DNA of 64,000 bases from Perlabentimonas sp041656735 (GTDB lineage: Bacteria; Bacteroidota; Bacteroidia; Bacteroidales; Tenuifilaceae). Position 1 is the stretch's first letter, and every line of letters begins with the position of its first letter. The DNA lies in NCBI GenBank assembly GCA_041656735.1, contig JBBACY010000009.1, positions 1 to 64,000 on the forward strand. The letters are read 5' to 3'. The position numbers and the translations under genes were made by a program. The notes under the pieces were generated by a model, which saw only the letters and a list, made by a program, of their open reading frames with translations, did not search any database and had not been told where the DNA came from. Shown here in pieces: positions 8,849 through 17,086 of this stretch.

Positions 8849-9424
8849 CTATATTTTTGTTACTATATCGTTACTCAATCTGAACTCCTCTTTACTTTCG
8901 GGACAAATGGCAATTCCTTGCTCATTAAATTTTAGCCTATGGCCAAACTCGCTCATCCACCCAATTTGTTTTGACGGGTTACCCACAACCAAGGCGTAAG
9001 GTTTAACGCTGCGAATTACAACTGCGCCCGCACCTATAAAGCAAAATTCGCCTAGGGTAATACCACATACTATGGTTGAATTTGCACCAATGGTTGCGCC
9101 TTTTTTTACCAGCGTTTTAGCATACTCACTTTTACGGTTAACCGCACTTCGGGGGTTAACTACGTTAGTAAAAACCATTGACGGGCCAAGGAATACATCG
9201 TCTTCGCAAATAACGCCTGTGTAGATTGAAACGTTATTTTGAACCTTAACATTATTACCCAGCACCACCTCAGGCGATATTACCACATTCTGACCAATGT
9301 TGCAGGCTTTACCAATGGTGCAGCCTGTCATTATATGGCTAAAATGCCAAATCTTTGTTCCCTCACCAATTATGCAACCATCATCAACCACGGCCGTTTC
9401 ATGAGCGAAATACTTGTCTGTCAT
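8849..9424 (-). CDS. wbpD: WbpD/WlbB-like N-acetyltransferase (left-handed beta helix)
   Basis: About 191 residues from the ATG chosen here (MTDKYFAHETAVVDDG); in-frame ATGs at 9436 and 9448 would add 4 or 8 residues. The body is a run of hexapeptide repeats (CIIGEG, CTIGKA, CNIGQN, VVLGNN, VKVQNN) forming a left-handed beta helix, with the extended loop VNPRSAVNRKSEY typical of this family. It transfers acetyl from acetyl-CoA to the 3-amino group of the UDP-2-acetamido-3-amino uronic acid made by WbpE. It sits second in the minus-strand cassette. Confidence 0.82.
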   Translation of the reverse strand: MTDKYFAHETAVVDDGCIIGEGTKIWHFSHIMTGCTIGKACNIGQNVVISPEVVLGNNVKVQNNVSIYTGVICEDDVFLGPSMVFTNVVNPRSAVNRKSEYAKTLVKKGATIGANSTIVCGITLGEFCFIGAGAVVIRSVKPYALVVGNPSKQIGWMSEFGHRLKFNEQGIAICPESKEEFRLSNDIVTKI

Positions 9425-9471
9425 ACACTTAATCATTAGGGTTAACAAAGGTAATTATATCATCGAAATTA

Positions 9472-10611
9472 TTACAATGATTTTATCACATTCTCAGCAA
9501 TATATCGTTGAACTTGGAAATCAAGTTCGGTATGCATTGGCAATGAGAACACTTGCTCCGATAGTAGCGCACTATTTGGATAGTTAGCCGTTACATTTTC
9601 CGCAAGGAATGGTTTAAAGGCCTTCTGCCTATGCAGCGGTATGGGGTAATAAACCATTGCGGGTATATTTAATCGCTTAAGCGTATCGAGTAATTTTTGC
9701 CTGTCTCCATCTATTAACCTTAGGGTATACTGATGGAAAGTATGATCGGACCATAGCACCCTTTTGGGAGTTCGCAGCTGGACAATCGTGCTAAAAAGGT
9801 CGTCGTAACGGTTAGCTGCTAGCTGCCTGGCAGCATTGTATTGGGTTAGGTGCTTTAGTTTAACCTGTAGTATGGCAGCCTGTATTGTGTCTAACCTCGA
9901 GTTAACGCCTATACTATCATGATGGTATCGTACTTTCATACCATGATTGGCAAGTGAGCGAACCTCATTGGCTAGTTTATCATCGTTGGTAAAAATTGCT
10001 CCCCCATCGCCAAAGCAACCTAAGTTTTTAGATGGAAAGAAAGATGTACAACCAAAGTGGCCAATGGCTCCTGCACCTTGCTTTCGGCCATCGGAAAAGG
10101 TATAGGTTGACCCAAGCGCCTGAGCGGTATCTTCAACAACAAAAATATTATTCTCGTGGGCTATTTGCATTATTGCTTCCATATTTGCACACTGCCCAAA
10201 AAGATGAACAGGAATTATAGCCTTTGTTTTTGGCGTTATAGCTGCCCTAAGGCTGTCGACATCAATTGTAAAATCATCTATATCAACATCAACCAAAACA
10301 GGTTTAAGCCCCAGTAAAGCAACAACCTCAACGGTAGCGATAAATGTAAAATCTGGCGTTATAACCTCATCTCCAGGCTTTAGTCCAAGTGCCATAAGGG
10401 CAATTTGTAGCGCATCGGTTCCGTTGGCACAACCTATTACGTGCTTTACACCAACAAACTGAGCCAACTCCTGCTCGAACTCTCCAACATGCTTGCCCTT
10501 AATAAATGCAGCACTGTCAATCACCTCCTTCATTGCAGCATCAACTTCGGGTTTAATTTTCTGGTACTGACTTTTTAGGTCGACCATTTGAAGGTTTTGA
10601 AATTTTAACAT
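9472..10611 (-). CDS. wbpE: WbpE/WlbC-like PLP aminotransferase (DegT/DnrJ/EryC1/StrS)
   Basis: 379 residues. Transfers an amino group to C3 of the keto sugar made by WbpB. The PLP lysine is Lys195 in FFPSKNLGCFGDGG; the aspartate of VEDTAQALG (159-167) contacts the PLP ring; GCANGTDAL (60-68) is the phosphate loop. The C-terminal half has the usual HQYTLR and MVYYPIPLHRQ segments. A second in-frame ATG (MVDLKSQYQ, at 10587) matches the usual family start and may be the real one. It is the first gene of the cassette. Upstream lies the rny terminator, so a promoter should lie in 10612-10665. Confidence 0.85.
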   Translation of the reverse strand: MLKFQNLQMVDLKSQYQKIKPEVDAAMKEVIDSAAFIKGKHVGEFEQELAQFVGVKHVIGCANGTDALQIALMALGLKPGDEVITPDFTFIATVEVVALLGLKPVLVDVDIDDFTIDVDSLRAAITPKTKAIIPVHLFGQCANMEAIMQIAHENNIFVVEDTAQALGSTYTFSDGRKQGAGAIGHFGCTSFFPSKNLGCFGDGGAIFTNDDKLANEVRSLANHGMKVRYHHDSIGVNSRLDTIQAAILQVKLKHLTQYNAARQLAANRYDDLFSTIVQLRTPKRVLWSDHTFHQYTLRLIDGDRQKLLDTLKRLNIPAMVYYPIPLHRQKAFKPFLAENVTANYPNSALLSEQVFSLPMHTELDFQVQRYIAENVIKSL

Positions 10612-10665
10612 GGTTTGAAAATTTTACTGGGTATAGAAGAAAGTGCAAATTAGGTTTGTTCATTA

Positions 10666-10704
10666 AGCAAAAAGCCCCGCAAAGGATAAAACCTCATTGG
10701 GGCT
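10666..10704 (-). terminator. Terminator of the rny transcript
   Basis: On the minus strand AGCCCC (10704-10699) pairs with GGGGCT (10678-10673) and is followed by TTTT. It lies 30 bases after the rny stop and before the sugar cassette. Confidence 0.6.
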
Positions 10705-10733
10705 AATATTACTTTACCTTAACCATAGCGGGC

Positions 10734-12269
10734 TTACTTAGCGTAGCTAATGGCACGCGTTTCGCGTATCACGGTAATTTTTACCTGACCAGGATAAATC
10801 ATATCATCCTGAATTTTTTTGGCGATATCGTATGAAAGGCTAGCTGCCTCCTCATCTGAAATTTTTTCGCTACCAACAATAACCCTCAACTCACGACCAG
10901 CCTGTATGGCAAAAGTTTTGCTTACACCAGGATAATTCAGAGCTAGGTCTTCCATTTCTTTTAGTCGCTTAATATACGACTCAACCACCTCACGACGAGC
11001 ACCCGGACGAGCACCCGATATAGCATCGCATACTTGAACAATAGGAGCAATTAGGGTTGTCATCTCGGTCTCATCATGATGCGATCCGATGGCATTACAA
11101 ATTTCAGGTTTCTCTTTATACCTCTCGGCAAGTTTCATACCTAAAATTGCGTGTGGCAATTCGGGCTCATCGTCGGGCACCTTACCTATATCATGCAGTA
11201 ATCCAGCACGCTTGGCTAGCTTGGCGTTTAAGCCTAATTCGGTAGCCATAATTGCACAAAGGTTTGCCACCTCGCGCGAGTGTTGAAGCAGGTTTTGCCC
11301 ATATGATGAACGATACTTCATCTTTCCGATCAACCTAATAATTTCGGGATGTAAACCATGAATACCCAAATCGATGGTAGTTCGCTTACCAATTTCAATA
11401 ATCTCTTCCTCAATTTGCTTCTGGGTTTTAAGCACAACCTCCTCAATGCGAGCCGGGTGTATACGACCATCCGTTACAAGTTGATGAAGTGCTAGGCGCG
11501 CAATTTCACGTCTAACTGGATCGAATGCAGATAGAATGATCGCCTCAGGGGTATCGTCAACAATAATTTCAACTCCTGTTGCGGCTTCTAGAGCACGGAT
11601 ATTACGTCCTTCGCGGCCAATAATTCGACCTTTAATCTCATCCGAATCGATATGGAAAACGGTAACAGAGTTTTCAATAGCAGATTCGGTTGCAACACGC
11701 TGAATAGTATTAACCACAATACGTTTTGCCTCCTTTTGGGCAGTCATTTTGGCCTCGTCCACTATCTCATTAATATAGGACATGGCATCTGTTTTAGCCT
11801 CGGCCTTGAGTGATTCGGTTAGCTGTAGCTTTGCCTCGTCGGCCGATAATCCAGAGATAGTTTCGAGCTTATCAATCTGCGCACGATGCAATTTATCTAA
11901 TTCTTCGGTACGCTTATCAACTAAACCAAGCTGATTGTTTAGATTATCGCGAATTGAGTCAACCTCACGTTGCTTTCGCTGAACCTCTTCAAATTTTTGA
12001 GAGAAAGTTGTCTCTCGCTGCTTAAGCTTATTTTCAGCCTGTAGAAGTTTGTTATTCTTCTCGTTAAATAATTTCTCATGGTCGGTTTTAAGTTGAAGAA
12101 ACTTCTCCTTTGCCTGAAGAATTTTCTCCTTTCGTATAACCTCTGCCTCTGACTCTGCTTCTCGAATAATAGCGACCTTCTTTTTGGAAAGTAAACTATT
12201 CCAAAGAAGGTATGTAATAAAACCGCTAATTATTAGAGCAGAAAAGGCAATTATAATTTCAGTTATCAT
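10734..12269 (-). CDS. rny: Ribonuclease Y
   Basis: 511 residues, close to the usual 515-520. Membrane-anchored endoribonuclease that starts mRNA decay. In order: an N-terminal transmembrane helix (about residues 3-25), a long charged coiled coil (about 30-190), a KH RNA-binding domain around GRIIGREGRNIRALE, and an HD domain with HSREVANL and GLLHDIGK supplying the metal-binding His-Asp pairs. All catalytic features are intact. It is transcribed after zapA and the 6S RNA candidate, in the order coiled-coil gene, zapA, 6S RNA, rny. The start at the membrane helix is unambiguous. Confidence 0.96.
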   Translation of the reverse strand: MITEIIIAFSALIISGFITYLLWNSLLSKKKVAIIREAESEAEVIRKEKILQAKEKFLQLKTDHEKLFNEKNNKLLQAENKLKQRETTFSQKFEEVQRKQREVDSIRDNLNNQLGLVDKRTEELDKLHRAQIDKLETISGLSADEAKLQLTESLKAEAKTDAMSYINEIVDEAKMTAQKEAKRIVVNTIQRVATESAIENSVTVFHIDSDEIKGRIIGREGRNIRALEAATGVEIIVDDTPEAIILSAFDPVRREIARLALHQLVTDGRIHPARIEEVVLKTQKQIEEEIIEIGKRTTIDLGIHGLHPEIIRLIGKMKYRSSYGQNLLQHSREVANLCAIMATELGLNAKLAKRAGLLHDIGKVPDDEPELPHAILGMKLAERYKEKPEICNAIGSHHDETEMTTLIAPIVQVCDAISGARPGARREVVESYIKRLKEMEDLALNYPGVSKTFAIQAGRELRVIVGSEKISDEEAASLSYDIAKKIQDDMIYPGQVKITVIRETRAISYAK

Positions 12270-12360
12270 ATGATTATTTTTGTTAATTAAGTAATAAAAT
12301 ACTGGTAGTACCAGGTTGATATATAAAGATAAAACGTTTCAAAATTTAAAAATAAAGACA

Positions 12361-12565
12361 AAAAAAACCCGCACTGCATTCCTTAGTGATATAATGAAAC
12401 CCCAAATACGACATGGGTGGAGTGGCCGCTAAATTTGAACTTCCAATGTCTCGAATTAATGAGATTTCAGCTAGGCTGAAATAAGGCCTGTTCTACGTTA
12501 GCCTAAGTCCGTCTCCAAATGTTAATAGTGTTGAGTTTCGCAATATGTTAAGAAAACAGTGCGGG
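12361..12565 (-). ncRNA. ssrS: Candidate 6S RNA (ssrS)
   Basis: No reading frame occupies the gap between zapA and rny. On the minus strand it begins with CCCGCACTG (12565-12557), 5 bases after the zapA stop, and ends with the exact complement CAGTGCGGG (12376-12368) followed at once by seven T. The paired ends enclose about 198 nt, the usual 6S size, with an apical hairpin (TTTCAG and CTGAAA) near the middle. 6S RNA lies just downstream of zapA in many bacteria, and a Bacteroidota version is known (6S-Flavo). It would mimic an open promoter and bind RNA polymerase holoenzyme. Geometry and context are strong; no covariance search was run. Confidence 0.8.
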
Positions 12566-12570
12566 CGGTA

Positions 12571-12885
12571 TTATTTTAAAGAACGTATATTACTCTTCTC
12601 CAGATATTCATCAAGCCATTCATTCAATTCACCAAGTTCATCAACTATGGGCGCCACGTCAAAGCGGTTTTCACTATCGATTAGCTTTATTACAAATTGC
12701 AAGGCTGCCATGGCCAAAAAATCCTGAAAGTCTTTATCTCTGTCAGTATAACGACCTTTATACTGAGCCACCTTCTCATTAATCAACTTAGCGGCTTTCC
12801 GAATCTTCTCTTCATCGCTACGATCAATTTTCAGAGGATAATACCTATCTGCCACATTTACTCGTATTGTAAATTTATCCTCCAT
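12571..12885 (-). CDS. zapA: Cell division protein ZapA
   Basis: 104 residues, as expected. ZapA binds FtsZ and cross-links protofilaments at midcell. The N-terminal beta-alpha domain (FTIRVNVADRYYPLKIDRSDEE) is followed by RKAAKLINEKVAQYK and the DFLAMAALQFVIKL helix, and then by the C-terminal coiled coil that drives dimerisation. It follows the coiled-coil gene by 19 bases and its stop lies 5 bases before the 6S RNA candidate, so the RNA promoter would have to lie inside zapA or the RNA be processed from the zapA message. Confidence 0.92.
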   Translation of the reverse strand: MEDKFTIRVNVADRYYPLKIDRSDEEKIRKAAKLINEKVAQYKGRYTDRDKDFQDFLAMAALQFVIKLIDSENRFDVAPIVDELGELNEWLDEYLEKSNIRSLK

Positions 12886-12904
12886 AGTATTTTATCGTAG
12901 TATA

Positions 12905-13192
12905 TTATCTGTTTAAAAGAGCAATGCATTGATCAATTTCCCGCACAATTGTATTCACCTTAGCCTTAGCTTCATGGGCATCCTCACTCGATGTTGTAAA
13001 AACTTTCGCCAGTTGTAGCTGGTTGTATTTTTGATCGAGTTCAAGATAGGCTAACTCTCTTTTCTGAAGAATACTCTCCAGGTTAGCCTTTTGCTCAGAC
13101 AGTTTAAGGTTCTCTTCACTCAACCTCTCGTAAGCAGAAATTAATTCCTTAACCTTTTGTTTAATACTTGTATGAATTGTGTTCTGCTTCAC
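12905..13192 (-). CDS. Short coiled-coil protein upstream of zapA
   Basis: 95 residues, no signal peptide. Residues 10-65 are an uninterrupted heptad-type coiled coil (SAYERLSEENLKLSEQ, KANLESILQKREL). The C-terminal 25 residues form another short helix (VNTIVREIDQCIALL). Placement directly before zapA, with a 19-base gap, suggests a division or Z-ring accessory role, perhaps analogous to ZapB, which is also a short coiled coil. That is inference; I see no recognisable family motif. Confidence 0.7.
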   Translation of the reverse strand: MKQNTIHTSIKQKVKELISAYERLSEENLKLSEQKANLESILQKRELAYLELDQKYNQLQLAKVFTTSSEDAHEAKAKVNTIVREIDQCIALLNR

Positions 13193-13337
13193 TTTACTTT
13201 TTGCTCAAATTTACTTGTACAAAGTTACAACGAGTTTAAGATATAATCAAAAATTGCTATTAAATTTTAGTCTAATATCTGAAAAAACTTTTAATAATAC
13301 TAGCTTTGCAGAACAATCTTTTTTTAGTTCGATAATT

Positions 13338-15071
13338 ATGATGAAATTTTTATGCTCTTTGGCTCTTGTCCTCAGCGTTAATTTTTATTGCACGTATAGC
13401 CAACCAACTTCTAGTCCCTATGACTTATACCCGCCTCTATCGGGCGAGTTAACCCTATCGGGCTCCTTTGGCGAGCTTAGAACCAACAGTTTTCATGCTG
13501 GAATTGATTTTAGAACTGACGGAAAAATTGGAAAAAAAGTTCATTCGTCTGAAAAAGGATTTATTTCTCGCATTAGGGTTGGTGGCTACGGTTTTGGCAA
13601 AGCGCTGTACGTGAACCACCCCAATGGGCTCACCACAGTTTATGCGCATTTGTATAAATTTTCACCAAAAATTGAAGCATTTATCAAAGAGTATCAGTAT
13701 AAAAATGAATTGTTTGAGGTAGATGTTTGGCTTAGTGCAAATACTTTTCCGGTTGAACGCGGCGAAGTAATCGCTTTAAGTGGTAATACGGGCGGCTCGG
13801 GTGGTCCACACCTTCACTTCGAACTTAGGCTTACCGAAAATCAAAAACCATTAAACCCTTCGTTTAGCAACCTGCCCATTATCGACAATACACTCCCAGT
13901 AATTAATGGGTTATGGGCTTACCCTTTAAGCAACACCTCCACTGTTAATGCCAGCAAAACGTTTAGCCAGCTAAATATTCGTGAAATAAACGGCGTTTAC
14001 AAGCTTGCCGACACCATCTACGCTAGCGGATTAATAGGTTTTGGCATAAAAGCCTACGATTACATTAACCGTAACAGCTTACGCTGCGGTATTTACAGCA
14101 TTGCAATGAGCGTAAACAATAAACTACACTATTCATTTGCTGTTGATGAATTTTTATACTCTGAAACTCGATACGCCAACAGTCATATGGACTTTGCGCT
14201 CAGGGAAAATGAAAAGAAAAGGGTACACAAACTTTTTAAAGACCCTAACAATAGGTTTAGCGGCTACAAAACGCTTGTTAACAATGGCCGAATAGATGTA
14301 AAACCAGATAGCATATACCGTATGGATGTTACTGTGGCCGATGCCAGTGGAAACACCAAGCACCTAACTTTTACAATTAAAGGACAGAACTATAAAAACG
14401 ACCCGCTGACCGAAGAACTCCCTAAAGCCCAACTAAACGCTCCGCTATGGCTGTTTTACAACGACAATAATTACGAATCGGACTGGTTTAGCCTTTATAT
14501 GCCCAAAAACTCACTTTACCAAAGTATTACTTTCACCAGTAATTACGATACCACGGCTACCGGGTTTAACTCTCCAATAATTACGATTCACGAAAAAACA
14601 ACCCCTATTCACAAGCAATACACCCTTCGAATAAAAGCCAACTTAATTCCTGAACAACACAAAAACAAAGCCCTAATTGCAACCTACAACAACAAAAATG
14701 AGGTTGAGGGTGTTGGTGGCACATACATTAATGGTGCTATTGAAACACAAACAAATTCTTTTGGCAGCTTTTTTGTAATCATTGACTCTATAGGACCTGT
14801 AATTACTCCGCTTAATATTGGCGTTGGAAAAAATATGCAGAGCCAAAGTCAAATTCAACTCTTAGTTACTGATTCGCTAAGTGGCATTGAATCAATTACG
14901 GGATATATTGATAACAACTGGGCACTTTTTGAGTACGACCCAAAAAACAATCTTATTTTTTATGAGTTTGACGAGAGTAAAATAGATAAAAATAAGGAGC
15001 ATAGCCTAAGAATAGTTGCAGTTGATAGGAAAGAGAATAGGAGCCAATTCTTATGTAAATTCTACTGGTAA
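13338..15071 (+). CDS. Secreted M23 (LytM-type) peptidase
   Basis: 577 residues from the ATG used here; the frame is open 53 codons further up, but that part overlaps the divergent gene and delays the signal peptide (MMKFLCSLALVLSVNFYCTYSQ). A zinc LytM domain follows at once: HAGIDF with the first His and Asp ligands, VYAHLYKF, and GGPHLHFEL with the last His. Such enzymes cut peptidoglycan cross-bridges or activate amidases. About 350 residues follow, rich in beta strands and probably Ig-like, with no motif I know. It is followed by a secreted unknown and anmK, pointing to cell-wall turnover. Residue Met2 (13341) is an equally good start. Confidence 0.85.
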   Translation: MMKFLCSLALVLSVNFYCTYSQPTSSPYDLYPPLSGELTLSGSFGELRTNSFHAGIDFRTDGKIGKKVHSSEKGFISRIRVGGYGFGKALYVNHPNGLTTVYAHLYKFSPKIEAFIKEYQYKNELFEVDVWLSANTFPVERGEVIALSGNTGGSGGPHLHFELRLTENQKPLNPSFSNLPIIDNTLPVINGLWAYPLSNTSTVNASKTFSQLNIREINGVYKLADTIYASGLIGFGIKAYDYINRNSLRCGIYSIAMSVNNKLHYSFAVDEFLYSETRYANSHMDFALRENEKKRVHKLFKDPNNRFSGYKTLVNNGRIDVKPDSIYRMDVTVADASGNTKHLTFTIKGQNYKNDPLTEELPKAQLNAPLWLFYNDNNYESDWFSLYMPKNSLYQSITFTSNYDTTATGFNSPIITIHEKTTPIHKQYTLRIKANLIPEQHKNKALIATYNNKNEVEGVGGTYINGAIETQTNSFGSFFVIIDSIGPVITPLNIGVGKNMQSQSQIQLLVTDSLSGIESITGYIDNNWALFEYDPKNNLIFYEFDESKIDKNKEHSLRIVAVDRKENRSQFLCKFYW

Positions 15072-15137
15072 CGGTAGTATGCTTCCAAAAGTCTCAAATA
15101 TTCGTAAATTAGCAGTCAAATTTAAAATCGTGTTTTT

Positions 15138-15830
15138 ATGAAAAAGTTCATCTTTGGTTTTCTTATACTTTTCGCTGCAGCAAATAGTTTTGCCCAAACC
15201 ACGAGGTATCAAAGCAAGCAGTTTACACTAATATCATTTAACTATCAAATTAGCAATGACTTAAAGGCAAAACTTACCCAGTTTGAACAATTATTTCCCG
15301 AAACAGAAAGCAGAAAAGCCGACAGGATAATTGGTCCGGCAAAAGAGATTACATGGTACCTATTAAAAGCTAGGCTTGAAAAAGAGACAGGGATGTATAT
15401 TTTACCCATAAATTCTCAAGGAAATAAGTTTAAGTATGATGTCTATAATTTTCCTAGCCTTAGTATTAATAGTGCGTTAAAAAGAGGAACGTCAAGAAAT
15501 TATATGAAAGTAGACATAATGGTTAGTTCTGGTATAACAAAAAAAGAGACAGGATATGGAGCTAATTCGAAGAATGAAACCAATGCTCTTGACCTAAAAA
15601 ACAACGACCTATGCATACCCTCCGTTACTATTGAACTTACCTTATACAACGATAAGGGAATTTTACCCATTAGAAAAGAGATAGGAACCGCTGTTGCTTC
15701 AGAAGCATGGGACTTGTCTGAGGAAGTTTTCACAGGTATAGTCAACAGAAAAGAGTACGACCGCAACAGAACAAACACGCTGCTAGGCCTAACTAACGCT
15801 GCAATAACAAAGCTGTTTAATAGGCTGTAA
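15138..15830 (+). CDS. Secreted protein of unknown function
   Basis: 230 residues with a signal peptide (MKKFIFGFLILFAAANSFAQ) and no lipobox, so periplasmic or surface-located. Not recognised. The mature part has an N-terminal beta/helix stretch, a lysine-rich middle (residues 110-150) and a final helical stretch ending in TNAAITKLFNRL. It lies 66 bases after the M23 peptidase and 14 before anmK on the same strand, so it is probably in one transcript with them and may act on the envelope. Confidence 0.65.
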   Translation: MKKFIFGFLILFAAANSFAQTTRYQSKQFTLISFNYQISNDLKAKLTQFEQLFPETESRKADRIIGPAKEITWYLLKARLEKETGMYILPINSQGNKFKYDVYNFPSLSINSALKRGTSRNYMKVDIMVSSGITKKETGYGANSKNETNALDLKNNDLCIPSVTIELTLYNDKGILPIRKEIGTAVASEAWDLSEEVFTGIVNRKEYDRNRTNTLLGLTNAAITKLFNRL

Positions 15831-15844
15831 TACTGATAAAAACT

Positions 15845-16921
15845 ATGCTTAACCCTAAAGACACCGAAACAGTTAGGGCGTTAGGAGTTATGTCGGGCAC
15901 ATCGCTTGATGGGGTAGATTTATGCCTTGCCCAATTTAAGTTAAGTAACCAAAAGTGGACATACAGCATTGAGAAAGCGAAAACCTTTGAGTACACAAAA
16001 AGCGAAAAAGAAATCCTAGGAAATGCTCATAATCTCTCGGGCTTGGAACTTTCATACTTAAACGCTTGGTACGGCAAATGGATTGCAGAAAAAATCAATA
16101 CGTTTATAGAAACATCAAACCACCCAACTAACATTATTGGCTCACACGGGCACACCGTTTTTCATAACCCCAGTAAAGGATTCTCGGTTCAGATTGGTAG
16201 CGGAGCTCATATTGCAGCCATAACAGGTATTCCGTGTGTGTGCGACTTTAGAATGAACGATATTGCTCGCGGTGGGCAGGGCGCCCCGCTAGTTCCGATT
16301 GGCGACACGCTGCTTTTTAACAATTTTGACATATGCCTGAACATTGGAGGCATTGCTAACCTATCATTCAACAGTACTAGTGGAGAAAGGGTTGCTTACG
16401 ATATTTGCCCGGCCAATATGGCATTAAACCATTTAGCCCATTGCGTAAATAAAGAATACGACCATAACGGAGAGATTGGGCGGAAAGGAAAAGTTAATGC
16501 TAAACTTCTGGAGCAGCTAAACAGGCTTGATTTCTATGGTTTAAAAAGGCCGAAATCACTTGGTCGCGAATGGTTCGAGCAAAAATTCTTACCCCTTATT
16601 AGTAACGTCGAACTACCTACCGAAGATTTACTAAGAACTGTTTACGAGCATATTGCTAAAAATATTTCTGAATCATTTGCGGAAATACCTCACGGAAAAG
16701 TGCTGGTTACCGGTGGTGGCGCAAAAAACCTGTTTCTTACCAACCTCATTAGCAGCAAATGCAAAAACGACATAGTTATACCAAATGCCGAACTTATCGA
16801 TTTTAAGGAAGCTCTTGTATTTGGTTTCTTAGCCGTTCTTTACATGCACCAAACACCCTCAGCCATTGCCACAGCAACTGGAGCCACAAGCAATTCGGTT
16901 GGTGGATGTATGTATATGTAG
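15845..16921 (+). CDS. anmK: Anhydro-N-acetylmuramic acid kinase
   Basis: 358 residues, typical length. Cleaves and phosphorylates 1,6-anhydroMurNAc to MurNAc-6-phosphate with ATP, recycling cell-wall sugar. The ASKHA ATPase signature is clear: GVMSGTSLDGVDLCLA near the N terminus (phosphate 1), DFRMNDIARGGQGAPLVP (the family aspartate region), NIGGIANLS (phosphate 2) and VTGGGAKN (adenosine loop). Position after an M23 peptidase fits peptidoglycan recycling. Confidence 0.94.
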   Translation: MLNPKDTETVRALGVMSGTSLDGVDLCLAQFKLSNQKWTYSIEKAKTFEYTKSEKEILGNAHNLSGLELSYLNAWYGKWIAEKINTFIETSNHPTNIIGSHGHTVFHNPSKGFSVQIGSGAHIAAITGIPCVCDFRMNDIARGGQGAPLVPIGDTLLFNNFDICLNIGGIANLSFNSTSGERVAYDICPANMALNHLAHCVNKEYDHNGEIGRKGKVNAKLLEQLNRLDFYGLKRPKSLGREWFEQKFLPLISNVELPTEDLLRTVYEHIAKNISESFAEIPHGKVLVTGGGAKNLFLTNLISSKCKNDIVIPNAELIDFKEALVFGFLAVLYMHQTPSAIATATGATSNSVGGCMYM

Positions 16922-17025
16922 GTTATTTCTCTTAACCAAGTAATACGAGCTAAACTCTTAGGCCTATTTTCAATCGAATAGCTATGACTAAGATTGGTTT
17001 ATAGGATTATCTACTCTTTATCAAC

Positions 17026-17055
17026 TTTGAATGTCACACATTTTTTATATTTTTG
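17026..17055 (+). promoter_or_regulatory. Bacteroidota-type promoter of the C69 gene
   Basis: TTTG at 17026-17029, an 18-base spacer and TATTTTTG (TAnnTTTG) at 17048-17055. This is the -33/-7 pattern of the primary sigma factor in this phylum, and it leaves about 25 bases of leader before the ATG at 17087. Confidence 0.65.
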
Positions 17056-17086
17056 AACAAAATACAAACCAATAATTTGTGGAATT

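Noticed and set aside
13179..13337. Longer N terminus for the M23 peptidase
   Set aside because: It overlaps the divergent coiled-coil gene and puts 53 residues ahead of a clear signal peptide.
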